A stretch of 64,000 bases of DNA from positions 310,001 to 374,000 of the forward strand of contig NW_020289990.1 in assembly GCF_003144245.1 (NCBI RefSeq). Reading direction: 5' to 3'. The position numbers and the translations under genes were made by a program. Numbering within the stretch: the first letter of the stretch is position 1; every line of letters starts with the position of its first letter. This DNA comes from Jaminaea rosea (Eukaryota > Basidiomycota > Exobasidiomycetes > Microstromatales). This document shows, piece after piece, positions 1 through 10,607 of this stretch. The notes under the pieces were generated by a model. It worked only from the letters and a program-made list of their open reading frames with translations, searched no databases and was not told where the DNA came from.

Positions 1-1230
1 AGAGAGGGAGCTCCGTCGCTGAAAGCGTTGAGGCGGAAGATGGGCCCAAGAACAGAGTCAAGCTCGAGGCGGGGTGCTGTGGCGGAGTCAGGGTTGAATG
101 TGGGCAGCTGGGCGACACTAGAGGCTAGAAGTTTGGAGCTGTCGACGAGCTCCACAATGGGAAGGACATGGGAACGCCAGTCGAAGCCACCGATGTGCAT
201 GCTGCGGTCGGGGCGACCAGTCGCTAGGCGACCGAAAGCGTCCATTTCCCCTTGACCGTTCGGAGCGGCGGGTCCACCCGCACCTCCGAGAAGTTGAGCA
301 AGTACCGCACGTACGTCACCGGCCTGAGCGGCAGCTTGGAGAGCTGCGGCGTTGTTCTGATTGGCGCCGCCGCCGCCAGGAGCTGAATTGGGAGCGCCGC
401 CGAGTGGCGGCTGGTGCTGCTGTGCCGGATCATCGAGTCCATCGCGTATCCTTCTAGTGATCTCCTGCAGAGCGGGACCGAGAATCTCACCGAGCTCCTC
501 CGCATCAAATCGCGCCACGAGCTGTTGGGTGAAGATGACAATCTCGTTTTGGTCCAGGACGGCCCATGATGCTGATGAGGATGACGATCCTTCCGCTGCT
601 CCTCCCGTTGCTGCGCCTGAAAGGTTGAGGATGCTTGGCACGAGAGCGAGTGGAGAGAGCTTGTTGCCATTGCTCTTTGTCTCACAGGGGAACATCTCCG
701 GGGTGATGAGGACCAGACCGGCATAGGAGACGAGGAGATTCGAGGCGGATTCGAGGGCTGCGAGGCCTTGGGTTGCATAGTCGCCAAGCCCCTGCAAAGT
801 GAGCAGGGTGTGAGTAATCAACTATCTAAAGCTAGCATACCAGCTCACGATCGGCCCACGATCGGTGCCTCACCTTCTTCGCCTTTGCCTTTTCCCTTTG
901 ACAGCGCCGCCAGCATTCAATCAACCAATCCCAGCTCGTCTGGTCCGGGTCCAAGCTAGCCAGGACGGTCAACATCTCCGGATCATCGCTGGAGGTGTCA
1001 TTGGCGTCTAGGGACAAGCGGGCGATGATGATACGGTCTGCGAGGGAAGGATTCAGCTTGGCGCCTCCCTCGCTACTTCCTTGCTGCTCCTGGGTCAACT
1101 CGGAGGCGAGGTCCTTGAGGTAGGTGAGCGTCCACCCGCTCGCTTCGCCCTCTGAGTGCGAGACGGTGACGTTGAAGATACGTCGAGTTACCGCATGACT
1201 CCAAGCTGGGTAGTCTGGTGGGGCTGACAT
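1..1230 (-). CDS. UFD2: Ubiquitin chain elongation factor E4 (UFD2), N-terminal part
   Basis: UFD2 is an E4 ligase that extends ubiquitin chains on proteasome substrates together with Cdc48. About 393 residues are visible: exon 1 is 1230-841 and exon 2 runs from 791 past the window edge, separated by a 49-bp intron. Recognition rests on the family's N-terminal pattern, in which a GWTLTYLKDLA block is followed by LADRIIIARLSLD and a WLIECWRRCQREK block. At the window edge there is LGPIFRLNAFSD, typical of the start of the Ufd2 core. A Gly/Ala/Asn-rich loop inserts near residues 275-300. The rest of the core and the C-terminal U-box lie outside the window. The start is the first ATG in frame; a short upstream exon cannot be excluded. 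It is divergent from ureG, 218 bp apart. Confidence 0.82.
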
Positions 1231-1448
1231 GGCGTGCAGCCCGGGAAATGCTGAGATATTGATGAAATGGTGTGAGAAGGTACGATGATCAGAACGAGAG
1301 GCGCTCGCTCAGCCACTCCACTGACCGACACGCAAGAGCCACGTGGTTGGTGGCACGGGCCATCGGACGACGGAACCAGCCACGCCTTGACGCCCTGCTC
1401 TCACACGATAAGGCCTTTTGCTGCGCTCTTTCCCCCACATCCAACAAC

Positions 1449-2531
1449 ATGGCCTCCTCAGTCTGCGACATCCAGCTCAATGGCGCCTCAGCCGCACCAG
1501 CGCCTGCTTCTCACTCACACGACCACAGCCACACGGATGCTGGCCATTCGCATAGCCACGATGCGGAAGGGCACGGCCACTCCCACCCCATCATGGAGCA
1601 TGCGGGCAAGTTCGGCGAGCGTGATATGCCCGACTTCTCGAAGCGCAATTGGAAGGAGAGATGGTGAGCCGCCCAGGCTTATTTTCACGCAAGCTCGACT
1701 TCAAAGAGCACCTCTGACCTTTGCTCTTGCGTCACGCAGCTTCACCGTCGGTCTTGGAGGTCCAGTCGGATCAGGCAAGACGGCCCTCCTTCTAGCCCTC
1801 TGTCGCAAGCTCACTGCAATGAAGATCGAGCTATGCGCAGTTACCAATGACATCGTGAGTCCTTCCTCGTTCTTGCCACACTAAGTCACCAACTCACTGT
1901 GACCTTTCCCCTTCCCACTCCCTCCTGCCCACAGTTCACCCGCGAAGACGCCGAATTCCTCACCCGTAACTCTGCCCTTACCCCCACCTCGCGCATCCGA
2001 GCGGTAGAGACAGGCGGATGCCCACACGCAGCCATCAGGGAGGACATCTCTGCCAATCTGAACACGTTGGAGGAGTTGCAAGCAGAGTTTGAGCCAGAGA
2101 TTCAGTTTGTTGAGTCAGGGGGTGATAATCTGGCGGCCGCGTATTCCATGGTGAGTTGCGCGATGATCGGATGAGGAGGGGTGATGATGGGCAGAACATG
2201 AGCTGATTGGTTTGCGCCCCGCTAGGAACTCGTCGACTTCGAGCTCTATATTATCGACGTTGCTGGCGGAGACAAGGTCTGTCGTAAAGGCGGCCCGGGT
2301 ATCTCTCAATCCTCCCTCCTCGTCATCAACAAGACGGATCTGGCACCTCATGTAGGAGCAAGTCTGGACGTCATGGATCGCGATGCTAGGATGATGAGAG
2401 ATGGTGGGCCGTTTGTCTTTACGAGCGTAAGGAATGACGAGGGGGTGGATAATGTGGTAAAACATGTGCTCGAGGCATGGCAAGGGAGTGGGGCAAAGGC
2501 GTTCAGTGACAAGGTGAAGGGAAAAGCATAG
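1449..2531 (+). CDS. ureG: Urease accessory GTPase UreG
   Basis: UreG is the GTPase that drives nickel insertion into urease in the cytosol. Four exons (1449-1663, 1740-1854, 1935-2150, 2226-2531) give 283 aa. The first 50 residues contain a His-rich stretch (HSHDHSH, then HSHSHD and HGHSH), as in plant and fungal UreG, probably a nickel store. The P-loop GPVGSGKT is at about residues 79-86, the metal-binding Cys-Pro-His motif at 139-141, and the guanine-specifying NKTD at 217-220. The length fits eukaryotic UreG. No other urease gene is in this window, so its partners are encoded elsewhere. It converges on MGM101 with 98 bp between stops. Confidence 0.95.
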
Positions 2532-2629
2532 ACAGTCAATCTGCATTTGTGGAATCGTTGAATTATCATTGCAACTCTATCATCGTCTGTCCTCCCCGGT
2601 CGCATAGCTGGCTGCGGGTCCCACTCCCC

Positions 2630-4092
2630 TCACTTAGCCACGCCCGTTTCCTTGTACGGGTACTCAAAGGCAGGCTGATCCTTCCGTCTCCAGAGTTTGC
2701 GCTTCCTGCCCGTCTTGGCATCTTCCACCCACACCTCTACGCAGTGCTTAGCCCTGAATGTGCGGATGAAGCGAGGGTCCCAGAGCTCAGAGGCGATGCC
2801 CAGGTCCTTGCAGCAGCGCATGAGCGCATTCGACTTGGCCCCTTCGGTCGCCGTGGCTACGCCGTTTGGGTCGAAGTATTCTTGCTCTCCACGAGCAGTG
2901 GATACGAAGCTGCGTACCGGGAGGGAGAGGTGCAGACGGTGAGCTGGAAGGAAAGGGGCATCCTCGCGGGAAGCAGCCGCGCACTTACCGACCAAGACAG
3001 ACGAGGACCCATTCCCTGGAGACAATCTTTTGCCCAACATTCGTCTCGCCTCGCGGAGCCATGGCCCAGCCTCCCGGTCCAAAGGCGCGGGTCAGGATGC
3101 GACCTGCGTTGAAGGAGCAAGCGAATGAGACGGCGTGTTGCGAGGGGATGCTGTGCCGCTGTTACTCACGATACTTGATCTCGGGGAGGTAGATGAGCCC
3201 GTCTGTAGGCGGGAGGGTAAGCGAGGCAAGTCAAGGACAGTGGTGAGCGATCGGACACAGGCGTAGAGGATTGAGTGAATGCTTCTTCAATTGCGCTGCC
3301 TGATGCTGAACCGCTAAACTTCTTGTCGTCGAGCCCTTTCCTACTTCCGATTACCAACCACCCTCCTCTCTCGGGCTCTTGCCCTTCTTCCTAGCATCAT
3401 GACCCTGCATGGCCCTCCTCACTGCAGCCCCAGGCGTACCAGTAGAGGCCGTCTTCTCATTGCCACAGGAGCTCTCTGTGCGGGAGGACGAGCGAAGCAG
3501 ACTAGTGAGCAGAAGAGCCCAGCAGTCCTTCGCCCGCCTGCCTGCCTGCCAGCGTCAAGCTATTCGCTCCTCTGCGACGCTACGCTGCCATCATCGAAGG
3601 GGCGGGCGAGTACGGGAGCGCGCGCTACTCACCAGGCTTGATCTCAATGTCCTCCTGGTTCAGTTCCTCTCCCAATACCTCCGCCGGCTTTCCCTCGAAG
3701 GGCCTCTCGCTCATACCGGAGAAGCTCGTCGTCCAGTTTGAGTCACCATTCCCATTTGTTGCGTTCTCCTCTCCACGTGCAACGGTATCTGGTGCCGCGA
3801 CTTTAGGGTCCACAACGGGGCCAGAAGGGCCAGGTCCGGAGGGGCGCGAAGAAAGATCCTCTGGAGCGGTGGAGTTGCCAGAGGGCGAGATATTGCTTCC
3901 AGATGACGAGGATTGTGCTGGGGCAGGGGACGCAGCCTTGGCTCCGGCGGGGAGCGGATGAAGGTCTGCTGAGCCTGGTGGACGTCGTGAGGCGGCGAGG
4001 CGGGGAAGGGTGGCCGAGGTGAAGGTGCGTGCTCCGAAGCGGGCGGGCAGCGCTACGAGGGAGCGTGCGAGGGGCATGCTTGTGGAGAGCAT
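2630..4092 (-). CDS. MGM101: Mitochondrial genome maintenance protein MGM101
   Basis: MGM101 is a Rad52-like single-strand annealing protein of mitochondrial nucleoids, needed for mtDNA repair and maintenance. Four exons (4092-3633, 3202-3170, 3103-2989, 2909-2630) give 295 aa. The N-terminus is a mitochondrial presequence (Ser/Arg/Ala-rich, no acids in the first 30 residues), followed by a low-complexity Ser/Pro/Gly linker. The conserved core spans the last about 170 residues: [23 protein letters not shown], the [10 protein letters not shown] block, [15 protein letters not shown] and a basic KRKLWRRKD tail. Exon 2 is only 33 nt and intron 1 is about 430 bp, long for this genome. The start at 4092 was chosen because it opens the presequence; the frame stays open further upstream but would put an acidic segment before it. 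Confidence 0.93.
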
Positions 4093-4589
4093 CGCAATTG
4101 GGATACGCGATGGTGATGATGGTATCGAAAGAAGGAGCGGATGCTCGTCAGCCAGCTTTCGTCGCTCTTTGCCGTCGTCATCCGCACGGGCGGCGCCTGC
4201 CTCCGTCTCAGGTGGAGCGCATCGACGAGTCGGGCGAGTCGACGCGCAGCCCGTCGCTTTGGGCCAGGCAGTTGAATCCATCCGTCGAGGCTCAACTTCC
4301 GATAGCGACCCTTTCCTCCCTTCCTCTTCGTCGCGAGCACTCTCGAGCAAGGTCTTCTTGCTTCCCACACGCCAGCAAGCCGCTCTTGATCATCTGCTGC
4401 TACTTGAAGCAAGCTACTGAACAACAGGGCAATACAGCAGGCAATTGGCAATCAAGAAGACCTCTCGTCGCTGCGTCGACCACTCCGCCACTCCAGACTC
4501 GGCCACTCCAAGCCCTGCCTTTGGACCTCACTCGTACCCTGCAATCTCAATCGTCTCTTGTCCCTCACGACTCCGTCCTTTCTTACAAT
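4093..4589. other. Divergent intergenic region MGM101 / TFIIB
   Basis: 497 bp between two divergent starts, presumably holding both promoters and 5' leaders. Pyrimidine-rich stretches lie just before the TFIIB start. I see no convincing additional gene. Confidence 0.5.
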
Positions 4590-5872
4590 ATGCCCGCCCC
4601 CGCTAGTGCCCACGCCAATGGTCAGGCGCAGCAGCAGGTTAGCATTGCGGCAACGACGGGTGAACAGTAGCTGCGCATCCCACTGACCTCTGCTCGTGCC
4701 GATCTACCTTGATCTCCCCCACTCGCTCGCAGCGTCACGCTTCGCACGCCTCCTTCACCCAACCCTACGCCGTCTCAGCTCGATTCGCGGCTGCGCGAGC
4801 AGAACGCGAAGCTCAAGCAGCAGGAGCGTCCGCCCTCCTCCAGCACCAGCAGCAACGCAACTCATCGACCTCCAAAGGCCCAGCATTCACTGAAGCTCGC
4901 GATGTCAAGCTCCTCTGCCCCAACTGCCGTACTGACCCGCCAGAGCTGCGCGAGGAGTACTCCTCAGGAGACCTAGTTTGCGGGGAATGCGGGATGGTCT
5001 TGGGCGATCGCATTGTCGACACGAGGAGCGAGTGGCGTACATTCGCCAACGAAGAGGGAGACGATCCTTCTCGTGTGGGGCAAGCGGCCAATCCCATTCT
5101 AGACGGGTTGACCGAATCCCTCGAAACGAGGATCTCGGGACGTGACGGGCACAGCGGGGTGGCTGCGGCCCTTCAGAGGGCGAATGGGCGCACGGCAGGC
5201 AACTCAAATCGGGCAATCCTGGACGGTTTTGAGGCAATCCAGAACAAGGCAGACCGCATGTCTCTTCCCAAGTCTGCGGCGGAGGCGGCAAAGATGCTCT
5301 TTCGTCGTGTTCACGACGAGAAGATCATGCGCGGGCGTCGTACCGAGGCTATCATTGCCGCGGTCCTCTTCGTTGCGTGCAAGCAGGCCGGCCATCCGCG
5401 TACTTTGGCAGAGATCCAGCGAGTGACCAATGTCAACAAGAAGCAGATCGCCGACTGCTTCAAGGAGCTGCAGGCTACATTCGATTTGGGAGCCAGTAAT
5501 GCTCGACCGGAAGGAGGCACAGGAGGAGTGGCGGCCACGTCCGCTGTGGACCTCATCAATCGCTTCTGTAACCTGCTGGGCCTGGAGCGCATCGTCGTCC
5601 GCTCCACTGAAGAGCTGGTGGACATCATCAAGACCAAGGGCTTCCTCGATGGCCGATCTCCCGTCACAGTGGCGGCAGCCTGTATTTACCTTGCCACCAC
5701 CATTTGGGGCCTCACGAATGTCACGCCGCAGAAGATTGCGGAGGCTACTGGCGTGAGCCCGGTGACGATCAAGGGTGGTTACCGTGACTTGATCAAGGTC
5801 AAGGATCAAATTCTTACGCCCGAGATAGTGGGCAAGAGCGAGAGGATTGATGCCAGTAGGGCGACGGCTTAG
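4590..5872 (+). CDS. SUA7: Transcription initiation factor IIB (TFIIB)
   Basis: TFIIB bridges TBP and RNA polymerase II at promoters. Two exons (4590-4637, 4733-5872) give 395 aa. The zinc ribbon is visible as CPNC (Cys78, Cys81) and CGEC (Cys99, Cys102). It is followed by the B-reader/linker signature DTRSEWRTFANEEG and two cyclin-like repeats, about residues 165-245 (ending near KQIADCFKELQ) and 270-350 (ending near VTIKGGYRDL). The fungal hallmark GDDPSRVG is present. The ribbon is preceded by about 75 residues rich in Ala/Gln/Arg, clearly longer than in yeast Sua7, where the ribbon begins near residue 20. Exon 1 codes for only 16 residues. The start was chosen because the 95-bp intron keeps frame and no ATG exists in exon 2 upstream of the ribbon. 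Confidence 0.95.
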
Positions 5873-6187
5873 CGTCATCAATGGGGAAGGAGGAGGGGAA
5901 GCCGCATGTGCCTTTATTTACGTTTCGCTGTAACATCATCATCACCATATCGCTACCGCTGCCATTTCAATACAAGCATAGTCCACGACAGGAACAGAGG
6001 CTGCTTCGCGAATAGCTCGCACCGTAGAAGCTGTCGAGCATCGCGTGGGTGCGCGAACTAAAATTTGAGCTCGCTCGACTCGCGCATCTCACCGCGAAGC
6101 CTCCACCGCCTGCCCGTCATCCGCCTCGGCTTCGCATCTTCTCGACCGACTTTGCTCTCCCTCCTCACCACCACGAACAACACCAGC

Positions 6188-7240
6188 ATGGCCCCCTCAG
6201 CAGCCAATAGCGCAAAGCGCAAAGCAGCGCAGGCACCTATCGAAATGGTCCCTGCGGATGAAGTCGAATCGGACGCCGAATCCAACGCCTCTTCCTCATC
6301 TAGCGCCTCAGACCCTTCTTTCATCAACGTCGACTTCGACTTTCTCCCGCCCAACCCTAGCCTCGACGAGCCTGCGATCCGCAGACTACTTCGTCAGCTC
6401 TTCTACACCCACGCAGATGCTCTCGACCTCTTCAGCCTCAGCGACTACCTTTGCTCTGCTCCGAATGGGGTAGGAACGGTACTCAAGGTTGAGGGTGATG
6501 AGGAGCAGGACCCTTTTGCATTCATTGGCGCAGTGCAGCTTGGTGCGAAGGAGAGCGATGATGCAACGAAGAAGGCGAGCAAATTGGCGACCGACTATCT
6601 GGCCAAGCATCTTCCATCCGACTCGCCCGTCAAGGCTCTGCTCAGCCAGCAGGACGCGCGCCCCTACCTCTACCTGCACGAGCGCTTCATCAACCTCCCT
6701 CCTCAAGTCGCGCCCCCGCTCTACCGACTGGTGACCGAGGAGCTGGCCGCCTCACTAGAAGGCAAGGAGAAGCCGACTCACGTCCTCTTCTTCTCTCGCG
6801 TCTTCTCCAGCGAGGCGTATTCCGACGATGAGGATGACGGCGAGGATGAGGAAGGGAGCAAACCCGGACCAATGAAGGTAGACGGTGAGGACGACGATGG
6901 TGACGACGACGATAAGCCTCGCGGCATGCGTGGCTCAAAGGCCAAGGCCAAAGCCAAAACCGCTGCCATGAAGAAGCGCCGCACTGCTCCGCACTCGCGC
7001 GATAAGGGGGAGCGTCTCCCTCTCGGCCATTTCAGGCCTGAGGACCCACTCCTGGCAAAGATTCCTGGAGCCAAGACGGGGACCTTCAGGTTCCCGGCCC
7101 CGCAGAATGCACAAGAGGGATTCGAGAGCCCTTTATTCGGACATGTCATCGCGCTGAAGTGGGAGGATGTTGTAGGAGGTGCGCTTTGGGAGAAGTTGGG
7201 TGAGCAGTTGGTCGGGACCGAGGGCGCGCAGCCTGCTTAG
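6188..7240 (+). CDS. BCP1: BCP1 (BCCIP-like) chaperone/export factor
   Basis: BCP1 is the fungal BCCIP homologue; the yeast protein is a nuclear factor for uL14 (Rpl23) handling and for Mss4 export. It is a single exon of 350 aa, near the family's size. Evidence is the FINVDFDFLPP motif after an acidic N-terminus, the IRRLLRQLF segment, the FINLPPQV / PLYRLVTEEL block, HVLFFSRVF followed by an acidic insertion, a basic KKRRTAPHSR segment, and the C-terminal half ending in GHVIALKWEDV. The insertion at about residues 215-260 is unusually long and strictly acidic, then Lys/Arg-rich, and could act as a nuclear signal. Tandem with TFIIB, 315 bp downstream of it, with no gene seen between. Confidence 0.88.
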   Translation: MAPSAANSAKRKAAQAPIEMVPADEVESDAESNASSSSSASDPSFINVDFDFLPPNPSLDEPAIRRLLRQLFYTHADALDLFSLSDYLCSAPNGVGTVLKVEGDEEQDPFAFIGAVQLGAKESDDATKKASKLATDYLAKHLPSDSPVKALLSQQDARPYLYLHERFINLPPQVAPPLYRLVTEELAASLEGKEKPTHVLFFSRVFSSEAYSDDEDDGEDEEGSKPGPMKVDGEDDDGDDDDKPRGMRGSKAKAKAKTAAMKKRRTAPHSRDKGERLPLGHFRPEDPLLAKIPGAKTGTFRFPAPQNAQEGFESPLFGHVIALKWEDVVGGALWEKLGEQLVGTEGAQPA

Positions 7241-7408
7241 GGCTGCAACGGAGCAGAAGTGTAGAGATCGAGCCTGTCAAGGAAATGGACAACAGAAGTC
7301 TTTGAGCAGGCCCACATATAGCAACGAAATGAGCGGCAGGGGATGAGCATTGAATAGCAAAGGCATGGGAGATCGACGAGGCCGCAGAGCGCCGTGAACT
7401 TTTACCTC

Positions 7409-9547
7409 CTATTCCTCCTCGCCCTTGCCCTCGCCCTCGCCCCCAACAGCATCAGCAGAGCCAGCTGTCTCCTTCGTCTCAGGCTCCACTGCTGCTCCAT
7501 CCTCGCCAGCGCTTGCCTCCGTAGCTACGGTAGAGGCACTGCCGTCCGATGATGGCGATGAAGACGCTGCTGTTGTCTCTGTCGCCGCCGCCGGCACGCT
7601 TTCTGCTTCCTCATCAGTCGGCTCAGTAATCGGAGCTGCAACGTCCTCCTCTGTCTCGGCCTCCGTCTTCGTAACCGGGTCGCTGAGATCAACATCATGC
7701 TCAGCAGGAGCCTCCTCGTCCGCAGCGCCCGCAGCGTTGCTCGCCCCTGTCGCAGTGTCTGCGTCAGGCGCAACTTGACCCTCCGTCTGTCCCGCGCTCT
7801 CTCCCTCAGCCGTCTCTTCATGCTTCAAAGGCTCGACAGCGCCAACATCAGCAGGGCTGATCTCGGGCTCTTCAGCCATATCCTCAGCTGCGGACGACGT
7901 TGCCGGAGTCTCTGCAGTCGACTCCACCAGGGAGAGCAAAGGTGCTCCCCTGACGTCCGACTGCGCGGACGCAGATTCGACCGGTGCTGGGACGAGAGTC
8001 TCGCTTTCTGTCGCTACAGCTGTCGTTGGAGCGGCCTCGGCCGACGTAGTAGTTGTAGCGGAGGATAAGGAGGAGGAGGGGAGCGAGACCTGGGTCGTTG
8101 CACCTCGATCCGGTACAATGTACGGCGAGGCTGAGCTCGATGCCGAGGGAGCATTGTCTCGCTGCTGCTGCTGCGCCTGGCTCCTGATTGCCTCTGCGGC
8201 TTGCTGCATACGCTCGTGGAGGGGGATTCTGGCGACACCTGCTCCGCCACCAGTCGACGAAGGTGAGGGAGGCGTGGGCGGTGGGACCGGGTGGGAGAGT
8301 GGGGCGGAGATGGACGAGGGGAAGGGAGCCGCGGGTATGTCTGCCGTCGAGAGGGAGGGAGGGGGGCGTGCTGTGTAGCCTGTTGACTGCTGGGAATCGC
8401 CGCCTTGTGACTGCTGCTGGGGAGGGGGGTAAAGCTGGCCGATCCCGATCCCCGGAAGCTGCATCTGCCCGGCTGCCCCGCCAGGCTGATGCATCGAAGG
8501 GGTCCTGACCTTGACCCTTCCTGCCGCTCCTACACCGCCAGACACGCTGCCCCCGCTGCCTCCACCCCTCGGCGTGCCCAAGCTCAGCTTATCCTTCCCA
8601 GCGCCGACATCCAGCCCTTTTCCCTCGGACATGTCCAGAATCTCCTTCAATGTCTCGTTCTCGTATCGCAGCATCTGCAGCTCCGCCTCACGCTCCAGTG
8701 CAGCGTCCGATCGCTGAGCTGCGAGATCGCCTGCTTTGCCTGTGTATCCGCCCGAGCCTGGCCAGAGTTGCTGAGCCTGCTGGCTTGATTGCTGCCTTTT
8801 CCTCGATGACGAAGAAGCTGTAGCCGAGGAGCCTTCTCCGACATTTGCGCCAGCGTCATCTTCGTCGTCGTGACCACCGATGGTGGGTGGTGGGGAGGGA
8901 GCCTCGCCCTCTACTTCGCGCAGGGCGTTGCGGACTAGACTGCCTAGGTTGGAGAGGGTCTGAGAGAGGGACGTCTGCGCGTGCAGTGAGACGGCTGCTA
9001 CGTCGTGTGTGTTGGAGGAGAGGAGATCCTGCGCGAGGGAGAGGAGAAGGATCGGGTCAGGACAAGGGCGCTACGAACCGAAAGCAGCCCTGCTTGGCTC
9101 ACCTCGTAGTATTGGGTCAGCTTGAGGGTGTGGGTTTGTGTCGCGTGCTGCGGGCGATGGGATCAATTGTCAGCATCGCAATGCTAACATGACTTTGCTT
9201 GAGCTACCCACGCTAAACGCTCTGAACTTCCTCATGACCATGTCCAAGCACTGTTCGTACTCTTTGATCAGGCGATCATTCATCTTATTCTCCCACCGCA
9301 AGTCGTTGTTCTCCTGGGCCAGATGCACATTGAGCCTCTCCAGCTCGCTCTCAAACGTCTCCTTCGAGACGTCAACGTTGAAGCGTCGCAATGCAAAGCC
9401 CGTATTTGAATGGACAGAGTGCGCCTTGAGTGTTTGGAGTTGGGATTGAAGCGAGGTGATTTGTTGGCGATTCATGTTGAGTTGGGCGCTTAGGTCGACT
9501 ATGAGCGACCAGAGGCGATGCATGTCGTCGCCTTCGACCAGTGTCAT
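7409..9547 (-). CDS. SIKE/FGFR1OP2-like coiled-coil protein (STRIPAK component)
   Basis: Three exons (9547-9212, 9147-9103, 9028-7409) give 666 aa. The first about 110 residues form a coiled coil with the family signature GFALRRFNVDVSKETFESEL, then LAQENNDLRWENK and EYEQCLDMVMRKFR. These align with the SIKE/FGFR1OP2 pattern of an EN-rich helix followed by a LELIMSKYRE-like segment. A second short helix, LRYENETLKEILDM at about residue 250, matches the family's later ENxxLREIL helix. Known members scaffold STRIPAK phosphatase-kinase complexes; the role here is inferred. The C-terminal about 400 residues are low-complexity (Pro/Ser/Gly, then Ala/Glu/Thr) and almost certainly disordered, far longer than the animal proteins of about 200 aa. 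Exon 2 codes for only 15 residues. Convergent with BCP1. Confidence 0.72.
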
Positions 9548-10607
9548 GGTGGGCGACGCTGATGAGAGGGGCTGAGGGTTGGGTATCGAATGGGTTCAAG
9601 CGAATGGCAAGGGAAGTGGTTGAGATGGAAGCGATGTCACAAGAACGACGGAGCGCCAATTGGCCCATGCACCAGTCCAGCCGACCGCGTGATGAGAGAC
9701 CTCCGCTTTCCATCTCCTCGAGCGCGCCCGCCGAGCTGAGCTCCGAGGAGATGGCAGCCATTCAACAAGCCAGATATGTCTTCAAGATGGCAGCAATGGA
9801 ACTCAACAAATCAGAGTGTCTCGTTCAATCTCATACAGAGCCACTTCGAAGCATGCAAGGTCTCTGCTTCAGGAGCGCCGCGTCCGTGTGCAAAGGCAGG
9901 GGACTTCGTCTCGCATCAAGCAGAATACGCCATGAGCAGGTCCCACGCTCCGAACCCTGACCGACTTCGGTCCTCTTGCGTCCACCATTCAAGAACCACC
10001 AACATGCCGCGGCAGATCTGGTCGCAAAGGATACTCAAGGCAAGTGTCTCAAGGGCGAAACAAGCAAGTGAGCCAATAGCAGGGTGCGTCTTCTCTCATG
10101 TCGTACGGTCGCAACTTAACGACGGGACGTCAGATTCCCCTCGACTGGCCTCATTGCTCGAGCGTCCCAGCACACCGCCATAACAGTCAGATACTTACCA
10201 CAGGTTCCAGGCTTGTCGCTTACCCCTCGTCTCTCTGCTCTACTCGTTCACTATCATTATGTCCGTCAAGGCCAGTTGAGAGCTCGCTCTCCGGCCCGTG
10301 CTCGCTGCAAGTCGCTCGACACAAGTACGGACCTCCGTCAGGCACCAAGTTGGGCGGCGCATCCGCTCTTGCCGCCACCGCTTGCCCTTCGCTCGCCGAT
10401 TGGGCTTACCGAACTCTCCATCCTCCCCATCTTAACCGCTGTCCCTGGCCGCAGGCTTGTCATTGACTCATTGCGGCAAGGTCACCAACTCCTCACCTTC
10501 GAAACGTCTTACCATCGCCTCCCGAGCCTATCCAAGTCTCACTGAGCCTTGCGGATGAGCTGAGCGCAGCAGCCTTGACTCGCCGCCAGCGTACGACTCG
10601 ATCGAAG
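9548..10607. other. 1.06-kb divergent intergenic region
   Basis: This lies between the SIKE-like gene (minus) and an orphan (plus). It holds several open but unconvincing frames on the plus strand, and a short ATG-led stretch at 10003 (MPRQIW...) that runs into AAG|GCAAGT, a possible GC-type donor. It may contain 5' exons or leaders of the downstream orphan. Nothing here can be called a gene with confidence. Confidence 0.4.

Noticed and set aside
224-787. 187-codon minus-strand frame over UFD2
   Set aside because: It is in a different frame from the UFD2 exon, which reads through the same DNA with clear family sequence; it is a shadow.
9562-9960. ATG-led plus-strand frame of 133 codons upstream of the orphan at 10608
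   Set aside because: It sits in the divergent promoter region, has no domain-like sequence or splice support, and its composition looks like non-coding GC-rich DNA.
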